64,000 nt of DNA from Rhizobium sp. CF122 (lineage in GTDB: Bacteria; Pseudomonadota; Alphaproteobacteria; Rhizobiales; Rhizobiaceae): the NCBI RefSeq assembly GCF_000282035.1, contig NZ_AKKA01000095.1:1-64000 (forward strand). The letters run 5' to 3'. A program made the translations under genes and the position numbers. Numbering within the stretch: the first letter of the stretch is position 1; each line of letters opens with the position of its first letter. Under the pieces are notes generated by a model. It did not search any database. It was not told where the DNA came from and was given only the letters and a program-made list of their open reading frames with translations. Positions 1 to 7,716 of the stretch are shown in pieces.

Positions 1-17
1 CACGGGGACGAGAATTT

Positions 18-653
18 TCATGACTGCACCTGTTCGTTAGAGTTCAGAGCCGGGTCATCGCTTCGACCGGGCAGGAGCACCCAGAACGCAAAAAGCGGCT
101 TATCCGTCGATCGCATGGCATGTCTTATTCCCGGCGGGTTGTAGAACGACCCGCCGATACCGGGTGAAAACCAGGCAGAATCCCCGTGCTGGAACTCTCC
201 CTCGGACATCACGAGATAAACTTCTTCGGGGGCATGGTCGTGATCGGGGTATCGCACGTTCGGCGCCATTAAGGTGGCGCCAAACCAGACGTCATTGCGC
301 TCCTCCAAGCCTCCCGGTCCGATGATCATCGCATTCGCATGCCCATCCTGAAAGTTGTCGCTTGCAGTACCGGAGGCATCCTGGCGGCGGCGCCAGGTAA
401 GAAGTGGCTCAAGTGCCTGGAAGCGAGCATAAAGGTCCCGCAACAGCTGCGAACCGGCATCGACCGAAATCATGGACAAGAACTGGCACGCTGGTAGTCG
501 GCTTCCTTTCCCCGGGCGCTGTTCGCCTGACATCTGGAGGATCGAAAAGACCTGGCTGAGCGATCGCCGGCTTTGGGGATCTTGGGCATGGCTGTCGAAC
601 GCCAGATATGCGGCGTCGATTAGAAGCTGCAGCTGATCACGACGTTCTGCCAC
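18..653 (-). CDS. DMSP-lyase-family (DddQ/DddL-like) cupin protein
   Basis: This 211-residue protein has one C-terminal cupin barrel. Residues about 133-150 read YPDHDHAPEEVYLV, which gives the His-x-His, Glu and Tyr metal/active-site set of the cupin DMSP lyases, and a further His lies in the PPGIRHAM segment. Length is close to DddQ (about 200 residues). Known members cleave dimethylsulfoniopropionate to dimethyl sulfide and acrylate; whether this one does so is not shown. The start is GTG with GGAG about nine bases upstream. It follows the demethylase gene on the same strand by 40 bp and is probably in its operon. DMSP is a sulfur analogue of betaines, so an onium-compound role fits the neighbouring betaine-type transporter. 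It could instead be a non-lyase cupin of the same fold. Confidence 0.72.
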   Translation of the reverse strand: MAERRDQLQLLIDAAYLAFDSHAQDPQSRRSLSQVFSILQMSGEQRPGKGSRLPACQFLSMISVDAGSQLLRDLYARFQALEPLLTWRRRQDASGTASDNFQDGHANAMIIGPGGLEERNDVWFGATLMAPNVRYPDHDHAPEEVYLVMSEGEFQHGDSAWFSPGIGGSFYNPPGIRHAMRSTDKPLFAFWVLLPGRSDDPALNSNEQVQS

Positions 654-693
654 TGACAGATCTCCGTTCGTTCAAAACGCGTTCTTGCGCGGT

Positions 694-2730
694 CTAGAGG
701 TCCTTCGCGATGCGCAGACCATCGTATATGGCCGCATGGGTATTGCGCGCCGCGACCGCATCGCCGATCCGGAATAGCTGGAATTTTCCTTCAGCGTTGC
801 GGACCACCGATTGGCGCTCGCCTGCCAAGAGCTGGTCGTAGGAGGTCTCGCCGAGATTGCTCGAAAGAGGCTTGAGGTCAAAGTAGAGCTCATCGAGCGG
901 GATCGTGCCGTGGTTGACGACAATTTGGTCGACCACCCGCTGTTTCGACACGCCGCCATAATCGCTTCCGACGCTGGCAACGAGCTGGTTTCCGTTCCTT
1001 TCGGCGGACTCAAGGCGGAAGGTGACTGTGAAGGTGACATCCAGCTTCTGGAGAGACCGCATATACGGGACAAGGTTCATGGCCATGACTTCGGGCGCAA
1101 AGGAGCGGTCGGGCGTCATGATCTCGACCTTTGCGCCTGCCTTGGCAAGGAACTCGGCTGCCTGCAGGCCTGCATGATCTCCGGCATCGTCGAAGACGAG
1201 GACATTCGATCCCGGTTTCACGTCGCCGGAAATGATATCCCACGACGACACGACAAGATCGTTGCCCTTGGTCAGAACCTCCGTGTGAGGAAGGCCTCCT
1301 GTCGCGATGATGACGACGTCGGGCCTTTCCGCGGTGATCGTGTCTGCTTCTGCCCACCTATTGAAATGGAAGACGACACCGTATTTTTCGCACTGGGCCA
1401 TCCGCCAGTCGATGATGCTGATCATCTCTCGGCGACGTTCACTCTGGGCAGTCAGGCGGATCTGTCCGCCCGGGTTGCTCGCGGCTTCGAAGACGATGAC
1501 CTCGTGGCCGCGCTCGGCAGCGACGCGGGCCGCTTCGAGGCCCGCCGGGCCAGCGCCAACGACGACGACCTTCTTGCGAGTCTCGGCCTTGGGAACGACA
1601 TGAGGCATGGTCTGTTCGCGGCCGGTGGCGGCGTTGTGAATGCAGAACGCCATGCCACCTTGGTAGATGCGATCAAGACAGTAGTTGGCGCCGACGCAGG
1701 GGCGGATGTCGTCCTCGCGCTTCTCGATGATCTTCCGGACGATGTGAGGATCCGTCATATGCGCACGCGTCATGCCAACCATATCGACCTTGCCCGCGGC
1801 GATAGCGTGACGGGCAGTAGCAACATCCGGAATCTTCGCGGCATGGAACGTCGGGAAATTCGTTGCAGCGCGGATCTCGCCGGCAAAATCGAGGTGGGGC
1901 GAGTTGGCCATGCCTTGGATCGGAATGACGTCGGTCAGGCCCGGATCCGTGTCGATGTGACCACGAATGACGTTCAGGTAGTCGACTAGACCGCTGTCGC
2001 GCAACCGCTTCGAAATTTCGATCCCTTCGGCCTTGCCTGTACCACCTGGAAGGCACTCGTCGGCGGTGTAACGGATGCCGAGGATGAAATCGTCGCCGAC
2101 CCTCTGGCGCATCGCCTTGAACACGTCCAGACAGAAGCGCATGCGGTTTTCGAGCGGTCCGCCGTACGGACCTTCGAGCTCGTTGGTCAGCGGAGAGGCA
2201 AACTGGTCGATCAGGTGTCCATAGGCTTCCAGTTCCACGCCGTCCATGCCACCAGCCTTCATGCGCTCGGCGGCGTCGGCAAAGTCCTTGATGATGCGCT
2301 CGATATCCCAATCTTCCAGCTTCTTCGGAAACGCGCGGTGGGCCGCTTCACGATGATGCGACGGGGCGACGACCGGAAGCCAGTCGCCTTTGTCCCAGCG
2401 CGTACGCCGACCGAGATGGGTGAGTTGGATCATGATTGCCGCGCCCTGCTCGTGCACTGCATCGGTCATCTCCCGGATCCACGGGACGATCTCGTCCTTG
2501 TAGGCGAGCAGATTGTTGAAGACGGGCGGACTGTCCTTGGACACGGCTGCCGACCCCGCAGTCATCGTCATGGCGACACCGCCTTTGGCCCGTTCGACCG
2601 TGTAGGCCCGGTAGCGTTCCTTGGGCATGCCGTCCTCAGGATAGGCCGGCTCATGGGATGTCACGATGATGCGGTTGCGTAGCGTCAGATGCTTGAGTTG
2701 ATACGGCTGCAGGAGGGGATCATTCGACAT
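694..2730 (-). CDS. DgcA/StcD-like FMN/FAD/Fe-S N-demethylating dehydrogenase
   Basis: This 678-residue enzyme has the trimethylamine-dehydrogenase / 2,4-dienoyl-CoA reductase architecture: an FMN TIM barrel (about 1-340), an iron-sulfur loop (345-363) and a nucleotide-binding half with GAGPAG at 392-397. The ending LFRIGDAVAARNTHAAIYDG and the loop CVGANYC match, as I remember them, dimethylglycine demethylase DgcA and stachydrine StcD of rhizobia and pseudomonads. Such enzymes oxidatively remove N-methyl groups from dimethylglycine or N-methylproline. The second cysteine of the usual four-Cys cluster motif is Ala348 here. The gene is divergent from the TetR gene, and two ATGTACAT palindromes lie between them. 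Substrate is unproven, but the adjacent pyrroline-carboxylate-reductase homologue and betaine transporter favour a proline-betaine-like compound. Confidence 0.82.
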   Translation of the reverse strand: MSNDPLLQPYQLKHLTLRNRIIVTSHEPAYPEDGMPKERYRAYTVERAKGGVAMTMTAGSAAVSKDSPPVFNNLLAYKDEIVPWIREMTDAVHEQGAAIMIQLTHLGRRTRWDKGDWLPVVAPSHHREAAHRAFPKKLEDWDIERIIKDFADAAERMKAGGMDGVELEAYGHLIDQFASPLTNELEGPYGGPLENRMRFCLDVFKAMRQRVGDDFILGIRYTADECLPGGTGKAEGIEISKRLRDSGLVDYLNVIRGHIDTDPGLTDVIPIQGMANSPHLDFAGEIRAATNFPTFHAAKIPDVATARHAIAAGKVDMVGMTRAHMTDPHIVRKIIEKREDDIRPCVGANYCLDRIYQGGMAFCIHNAATGREQTMPHVVPKAETRKKVVVVGAGPAGLEAARVAAERGHEVIVFEAASNPGGQIRLTAQSERRREMISIIDWRMAQCEKYGVVFHFNRWAEADTITAERPDVVIIATGGLPHTEVLTKGNDLVVSSWDIISGDVKPGSNVLVFDDAGDHAGLQAAEFLAKAGAKVEIMTPDRSFAPEVMAMNLVPYMRSLQKLDVTFTVTFRLESAERNGNQLVASVGSDYGGVSKQRVVDQIVVNHGTIPLDELYFDLKPLSSNLGETSYDQLLAGERQSVVRNAEGKFQLFRIGDAVAARNTHAAIYDGLRIAKDL

Positions 2731-2773
2731 CGGTCGTGCTCCGAATTAGGAATTGGTTCGGACGCTAAGCACA

Positions 2774-2834
2774 ATGTACATATGTGTCAATCATGAAAAC
2801 ACAGCAGTCGCATTAAATGGACAGTGATGTACAT
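2774..2834. promoter_or_regulatory. Paired ATGTACAT palindromes, candidate TetR operators
   Basis: The perfect 8-bp palindrome ATGTACAT occurs at 2774-2781 and again at 2827-2834, both inside the 144-bp divergent gap between the demethylase and the TetR gene. Spacing is 53 bp (about five helical turns), so two dimers would sit on the same face. Binding by the adjacent TetR protein is inferred. Confidence 0.5.
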
Positions 2835-2874
2835 TTTGATTGCGTCGACCTTAACGATTTGCTAGGAGTTGGTT

Positions 2875-3504
2875 ATGGACCAGAGTTTAAGCGACAGTGG
2901 CTGGCGTGGATCGCAGGAGGGATGGCTGGAGGCGGCCTACGACTCCCTGCTGGAGTCCGGGGTCGATTCCGTGAAGATCTTGCCTCTGGCGAAGAAGCTC
3001 AATCTCTCGCGCACAAGCTTTTACTGGTTCTTCAAGGATCGAGAGGAGCTGCTGGCCGGACTGGTGTCGCGTTGGCGCGAAAAGAACACCGGCAGCATCG
3101 TCAAGCAATCGGAAGCCTATGCCGAGACTCTGGCCGAGGCGATGCTAAACGTGTTCGACTGCTGGCTCGATTTCAGGCTTTTTGACAGCAAGTTCGAATT
3201 TGCCGTCAGAAGTTGGGCGCTCCAGTCAGACGGGATCCTCGCAGAGGTCCGCGAGGCCGATCGGACCAGAATGGAGGCGCTCACGCGCATGTTCATGCGG
3301 TTCGGCCACGCCGAGAACACGGCCGACGTTCGCGCACGAACGACTTACCTCGTGCAGATCGGCTACATCTCCATGCAGGCCAAGGAAGACGTGGCGGTAA
3401 GGATGAAGAGAATCCCGGAATACATCGCGATCTACACTGGCGAGATACCGCAGCAGCGAGAGCTCGATCGCTTTTACGCAAGACACGGATACAGGCCCGG
3501 CTAG
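2875..3504 (+). CDS. TetR/AcrR-family transcriptional regulator
   Basis: This protein of about 209 residues has an N-terminal TetR helix-turn-helix: the segment VDSVKILPLAKKLNLSRTSF followed by YWFFKDREELLAGLV (about residues 30-65) is the recognition-helix and linker pattern. The C-terminal part is a ligand-binding helical domain without a recognisable effector signature. The ATG at 2875 is preferred over the TTG two codons earlier because AGGAG ends six bases before it. It is transcribed divergently from the demethylase and 12 bp upstream of the P5C-reductase homologue, so it probably controls both directions and senses the onium substrate or an intermediate. Confidence 0.85.
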   Translation: MDQSLSDSGWRGSQEGWLEAAYDSLLESGVDSVKILPLAKKLNLSRTSFYWFFKDREELLAGLVSRWREKNTGSIVKQSEAYAETLAEAMLNVFDCWLDFRLFDSKFEFAVRSWALQSDGILAEVREADRTRMEALTRMFMRFGHAENTADVRARTTYLVQIGYISMQAKEDVAVRMKRIPEYIAIYTGEIPQQRELDRFYARHGYRPG

Positions 3505-3516
3505 GAGGAAAGGACG

Positions 3517-4311
3517 ATGAACGTCTCGTTGAGGATCGGAGTGATTGGCGGAGCCGGATGGCTCGGAAGCGCAATTGCCAACTCCATGCTCAATGCCGGC
3601 ATCGTCACGTCAGAGCACCTTTCGCTTTCTTATCGCAGCGCGAAACCGGAACGCTTCCCCAGCGCCTTTTGGACGAAGGATAACCAGGAGCTGGTGGACA
3701 GGTCCGATGTCGTGATCATGTCAGTTCGACCGCAGGACTGGGACGCGGTCTCGATCGACGCCAACCAGAAGCTGCTCATCTCGGTGATGGCGGGCATTCG
3801 TATTTCCGCGCTACAGGAAAGGCATAAGACCGAACGGGTGGTGCGAACGCTTCCCAATGCTGCGGCCGAAGTTTCGATGTCCTATACCCCATGGATCGCA
3901 TCGAAAGCTGTGCAGGAACACGACCGAGATATCGTCAAAGCCATCTTTAGTGCCTGCGGAATCCAGGACGAGGTTAAGAGCGAACGCGACATCGACCATC
4001 TAACCGGCTTCTCGGGCACTGGGCCTGCCTTTCCGTCGTTGCTGGCCTCGGCAATGATGGAGCACGCGGTCGGCCATGGACTTTCCGTCGACGTGGCACG
4101 TCGCGCGGCGGTCACGCTTCTTAAAGGGACGGGTCGCCTTCTGGAAAAACGCCAGGAATGTCCCAACGACATCGTGCGCGCCTTTGTCGACTACCGCGGG
4201 GTGACCGCGGCGGCGATCGAGGAAATGCGTGCAGCAGGCCTCAACGAGGCCGTCTCCAGGGGACTGACCGTCGCGTTCAAGAGATCGGAGAGCATGGGAG
4301 ATACCTCATGA
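3517..4311 (+). CDS. Pyrroline-5-carboxylate reductase (ProC) family protein
   Basis: This 264-residue protein has the N-terminal dinucleotide-binding motif GVIGGAGWLGSAIANSML and the later ProC-family blocks RTLPNAAAEV and GFSGTGPAF. Its length is typical for ProC (about 265-280). The family reduces pyrroline-5-carboxylate to proline with NAD(P)H, but divergent paralogues in catabolic clusters can reduce related cyclic imines. The domain TGSGPAF is altered to TGFSGTGPAF-like sequence. It lies 12 bp after the TetR gene and just before the ProXWV-type transporter, so a catabolic rather than biosynthetic role is likely; a housekeeping proC is expected elsewhere in the genome. Confidence 0.82.
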   Translation: MNVSLRIGVIGGAGWLGSAIANSMLNAGIVTSEHLSLSYRSAKPERFPSAFWTKDNQELVDRSDVVIMSVRPQDWDAVSIDANQKLLISVMAGIRISALQERHKTERVVRTLPNAAAEVSMSYTPWIASKAVQEHDRDIVKAIFSACGIQDEVKSERDIDHLTGFSGTGPAFPSLLASAMMEHAVGHGLSVDVARRAAVTLLKGTGRLLEKRQECPNDIVRAFVDYRGVTAAAIEEMRAAGLNEAVSRGLTVAFKRSESMGDTS

Positions 4312-4380
4312 TGACCGTGGGGTGGGACTACGCGGCATCCCACTCTCAAAACATGCGCCGCAATAAAAGAGGGAACGGGA

Positions 4381-5382
4381 ATGAAAAAACTATTGGCATC
4401 CACATGCATGATGTTCGGACTGCTGGGAGTGGCCTCATATGCGAACGCCGCCGATTGTGGCTCCCTGACGATCGCCAGCATGAACTGGCAGAGCGCCGAG
4501 GTTCTTTCGAATCTCGATAAGATTATCTTGAACGAGGGATACGGCTGCCAGGCGGAAATTACCGTCGGCGACACCGTCCCGACGATCACCTCAATGGCCG
4601 AGAAGGGCGAACCCGACATCGCGCCGGAGGCTTGGATTGATCTTCTTCCGGACGTCGTGAAGAAAGGCACTGATGAAGGACGCATCGTCAAAGTTGGTTC
4701 GCCCCTTCCCGATGGCGGTATCCAAGGTTGGTGGATCCCCAAATATCTCGCGGAAGCCCACCCTGATGTGAAGACGATTCCGGACATGCTCAAGCACCCG
4801 GAACTGTTCCCTGACCCGGAGGATTCTTCCAAGGGCGCAATTTTCAACGGACCGCAAGGTTGGGGCGGAACGGTCGTCACCTCTCAGCTCTATAAGGCTT
4901 TCGATGCAGAGAAGGCGGGCTTCAAGCTTGTGGACACGGGCTCCGCGGCCGGTCTCGATGGCTCGATTGCGAAGGCATACGAGCGCAAGCAGGGCTGGGT
5001 CGGCTACTATTGGGCCCCGACCGCTTTGCTCGGCAAGTATGAAATGGTGAAGCTGGAAGCCGGCGTCCCTGCTGATGCCGCTGAATGGAAACGCTGCAAC
5101 ACGGTGGCGGATTGCGCAGATCCCAAGCCGAACGCATGGCCTGTCGACACGATTGTCACACTGGTGGCGAAGCCATTCGCCGAAAAGGCTGGCCCGGATG
5201 TCATGTCCTACCTGCAGAAGCGCTCCTGGAGCAACGACACGGTCAACAAGGTCATGGCGTGGATGACCGACAACCAGGCAAGCGGCGAAGATGCTGCAAA
5301 GCACTTCCTCAAGGAAAACAAGGACATCTGGACCAAGTGGGTGTCGGAAGACGCAGCAAAGAAAGTCGAAGCCTCGCTTTGA
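4381..5382 (+). CDS. Glycine/proline-betaine-type ABC transporter substrate-binding protein (ProX/HutX-like)
   Basis: This periplasmic binding protein of 333 residues begins with a clear Sec signal peptide (MKKLLASTCMMFGLLGVASYANAA, cut about residue 23). It belongs to the OpuAC/ProX group: the early ASMNWQSAEV block, the tryptophan-rich GGIQGWWIPKYL segment, and GWVGYYWAPTALLG, which provide aromatic residues of the kind that form the quaternary-ammonium box in betaine binders. It is first of three transporter genes. A strong stem-loop directly follows its stop codon, before the permease gene, which would allow the binding protein to be made in excess. The exact ligand (betaine, proline betaine, choline or a DMSP-like compound) cannot be read from the sequence. 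Confidence 0.87.
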   Translation: MKKLLASTCMMFGLLGVASYANAADCGSLTIASMNWQSAEVLSNLDKIILNEGYGCQAEITVGDTVPTITSMAEKGEPDIAPEAWIDLLPDVVKKGTDEGRIVKVGSPLPDGGIQGWWIPKYLAEAHPDVKTIPDMLKHPELFPDPEDSSKGAIFNGPQGWGGTVVTSQLYKAFDAEKAGFKLVDTGSAAGLDGSIAKAYERKQGWVGYYWAPTALLGKYEMVKLEAGVPADAAEWKRCNTVADCADPKPNAWPVDTIVTLVAKPFAEKAGPDVMSYLQKRSWSNDTVNKVMAWMTDNQASGEDAAKHFLKENKDIWTKWVSEDAAKKVEASL

Positions 5383-5392
5383 TAGTTGAGTG

Positions 5393-5416
5393 GGCGGCGC
5401 GTGCTGACGCGCCGCC
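5393..5416 (+). promoter_or_regulatory. Intercistronic stem-loop after the binding-protein gene
   Basis: A perfect 10-bp G+C-rich stem (GGCGGCGCGT paired with ACGCGCCGCC) closes a four-base loop 10 bp after the ProX-type stop codon. No U-run follows, so it is more likely an mRNA-stabilising or attenuating element between binding protein and permease than a full terminator. Confidence 0.65.
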
Positions 5417-5478
5417 ACCTCAAAAGCCGGAAATAATCAAAAGACTTGTCACGGCTCTTTCAGAGAAAGGGGAACCGA

Positions 5479-6366
5479 ATGGAATGGTTTTACAAATTTC
5501 CGCATATGAACGACGACAGTCTTCGCGATCTCAAGAAGATGATCGACGACGGATTTCGAGGTTTCACGCGCGCCTATGGTGATGCGATCGAGAGCTTCTT
5601 TTCTCCGTTGCAACACTTCCTGATCGCTGTCGACCGGTTCATGACTCAGACGCCATGGCCGATCATAACCCTTATGGTCCTCGTTGTTGCGTGGCTAGCG
5701 AGCCGCAGCCTGAAGATTGTGTTGAGCTGTCTCGTGACATTGTTGCTCATCGGTTACTTCGGCATGTGGGACGACACCATGCGGACTGTCTCGATGATCT
5801 TCGTCTGCACGGTCTTGTCTATCGCGCTCGGCTTGCCCATCGGCATTCTGATGGCGCGTTCCGACCGGTTCCAGCGCGTTGTCCATCCGATCCTCGACGT
5901 CATGCAGACAATGCCGAGCTTCGTCTACCTGATCCCTGTCGTCATGCTGCTCGGGATTGGCCGTGTTCCCGGCCTCATCGCCGTCGTGATCTATGCAATT
6001 CCGCCGATGATCCGACTGACCGACCTCGGCATTCGACTGGTCGACAAGGACGTGCTTGAGGCAGCCGATGCCTTCGGAGTTTCGAATTCCCAGAAGCTTT
6101 TCAAGGTACAGATGCCGCTTGCATTGCCAACCATCATGGCTGGGATCAACCAGACGATCATGATGGCACTGGCGATGGTCGTGGTGGCATCGATGATCGG
6201 CGTCCAGGGGCTTGGACAGCCTGTTCTGAAAGCGATTGCCAATCAGTACTTCACGCTGGGCATTTTCAACGGCCTTGCCATCGTCGGCATCGCCATCATC
6301 TTCGATCGAGTCAGCCAGGCATACGGCAAGCGGCTCCAGAAGCATCGGGAGATCGTCCATGGCTAA
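5479..6366 (+). CDS. Betaine-type ABC transporter permease (ProW-like)
   Basis: This inner-membrane protein of 295 residues has several hydrophobic helices and the BPD transport EAA-type loop (DVLEAADAFGVSNSQKLFKVQMPLALPTIMAGINQ, roughly residues 190-225) characteristic of ProW/OpuAB. The segment MQTMPSFVYLIPVVMLLGIGRVPG is a family hallmark. The ATG at 5479 is preferred to an in-frame codon 33 bases upstream because AAAGGGGA precedes it. Its 3' end overlaps the ATPase gene by 8 bp, which points to translational coupling. It forms the membrane pore with ProX-like and ProV-like partners. Confidence 0.87.
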   Translation: MEWFYKFPHMNDDSLRDLKKMIDDGFRGFTRAYGDAIESFFSPLQHFLIAVDRFMTQTPWPIITLMVLVVAWLASRSLKIVLSCLVTLLLIGYFGMWDDTMRTVSMIFVCTVLSIALGLPIGILMARSDRFQRVVHPILDVMQTMPSFVYLIPVVMLLGIGRVPGLIAVVIYAIPPMIRLTDLGIRLVDKDVLEAADAFGVSNSQKLFKVQMPLALPTIMAGINQTIMMALAMVVVASMIGVQGLGQPVLKAIANQYFTLGIFNGLAIVGIAIIFDRVSQAYGKRLQKHREIVHG

Positions 6367-7435
6367 TCATGATTTCGGCGGCATCAGGATCCGCCACCTC
6401 TTCAAGATCTTCGGTCCGAATGCCAGTTCCTATATCGAGGCGGTCCAGAACGGGCTGACCAAGTCCGAATTGAACCGAAAGCACGGCCACGTCCTTGGAC
6501 TGCGCGATATCAACATCGAAATGCCGTCGGGCTACATCCAGGTCATCATGGGCCTGTCCGGTTCGGGAAAGTCGACGCTCATTCGTCACATCAACCGACT
6601 GATCGACCCGACGGCCGGCGAAGTGCTGGTCAACGGCAAAGACGTCGTCAAGATGGACGAGACTGAGCTTCGCACATTCCGCAGGCACCAGACGGCGATG
6701 GTGTTCCAGAAGTTTGCGCTCCTGCCGCATCGCAACGTTCTCGATAACACGCTCTTCGGCCTTGAAGTCCAGGGTGTGGAGCGTTCGAAGGCCGTCGACG
6801 TCGCAATGCGATGGCTTGAGCGCGTCGGCTTGAAGGGCTTTGAGGAGAAATACCCGAACCAGCTTTCAGGCGGCATGCAGCAGCGCGTCGGCCTGGCGCG
6901 CGCACTCTCGAACGACGCCCCGGTCCTTCTGATGGATGAAGCCTATTCTGCGCTCGACCCGCTGATCCGAACGGATATGCAGACAGTGCTGCTCGACATC
7001 CAGCAGGAGATCAAGAAGACGATCGTCTTCATCACACACGATCTCGATGAGGCGTTGAGATTGGGAGATCAGATCGCTATCCTGCGCGATGGCGAAATCA
7101 TTCAGCAAGGCAGCAGCCAGGACATCGTGTTGCGGCCGGCAGATGAGTATGTCGCCAACTTCGTAAAGGAGGTCAACCGCGGTCGCGTGGTTCAGGTAAG
7201 CGCCGTCATGAGCCCTTTGCGGCCTGGAGCCGCCGTCAGCAGTTTCACCGTCGACGCTTCGACGACTGTCGAGGAGGCCGTTCGTCTGCTCGCGTTGGCG
7301 CCCGATGGCGATGTAACAGTCGTCGGGCAAGGATCTCGTCCTGTCGGTGTCGTCACTTTCCGCCAGCTTGCGGCCGCGATGGTCAACTCGGATGTCGCTC
7401 AAATAAGCGACGATGCTGTTGCCCTCGTGCGGTGA
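6359..7435 (+). CDS. Betaine-type ABC transporter ATPase (ProV-like)
   Basis: The 358-residue ATPase carries Walker A GLSGSGKST (about residues 62-70), the Q-loop region MVFQKFALLPHRNV, the signature LSGGMQQRVGLARAL and Walker B VLLMDEAYSALD. A regulatory C-terminal extension (TVEEAVRLLALAPDGDVTVV and following) looks like a single CBS-like module, as in ProV/OpuAA. The start at 6359 (CCATGGCTAATC) lies inside the permease reading frame's last eight bases. Earlier in-frame ATG codons would run deep into the permease and are rejected. It energises uptake of the presumed onium substrate. Confidence 0.9.
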   Translation: MANHDFGGIRIRHLFKIFGPNASSYIEAVQNGLTKSELNRKHGHVLGLRDINIEMPSGYIQVIMGLSGSGKSTLIRHINRLIDPTAGEVLVNGKDVVKMDETELRTFRRHQTAMVFQKFALLPHRNVLDNTLFGLEVQGVERSKAVDVAMRWLERVGLKGFEEKYPNQLSGGMQQRVGLARALSNDAPVLLMDEAYSALDPLIRTDMQTVLLDIQQEIKKTIVFITHDLDEALRLGDQIAILRDGEIIQQGSSQDIVLRPADEYVANFVKEVNRGRVVQVSAVMSPLRPGAAVSSFTVDASTTVEEAVRLLALAPDGDVTVVGQGSRPVGVVTFRQLAAAMVNSDVAQISDDAVALVR

Positions 7436-7716
7436 GGCTTTTCGCGCAAAGGTTCGACCACAATGCCAGTTGGAACGGATCCCCCTTTGCATGGGATTTC
7501 TCGCGAGTTCCATGCACTACAGCGCCTCCCAGGATTCAGGTTTGCCCGTCGAAATCCTCGGAAGCATGTTCTCTCCCGACGATAGGGCGTCGACGACGCG
7601 CTCGGGCAAGCACTCCTTTTCTCTGGCGCGGCAATTGCCCCCTGCTCTCAAGTCGATGACATCCGAAAGACCATCGTAGCCAGAATCTAGCAAAGACCCG
7701 CAATCCGGAAGCGATC

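Noticed and set aside
811..1989. A 392-codon open frame on the plus strand
   Set aside because: It lies fully antisense to the DgcA/StcD-like gene, whose conserved motifs fix the real strand. High G+C produces long antisense frames here.
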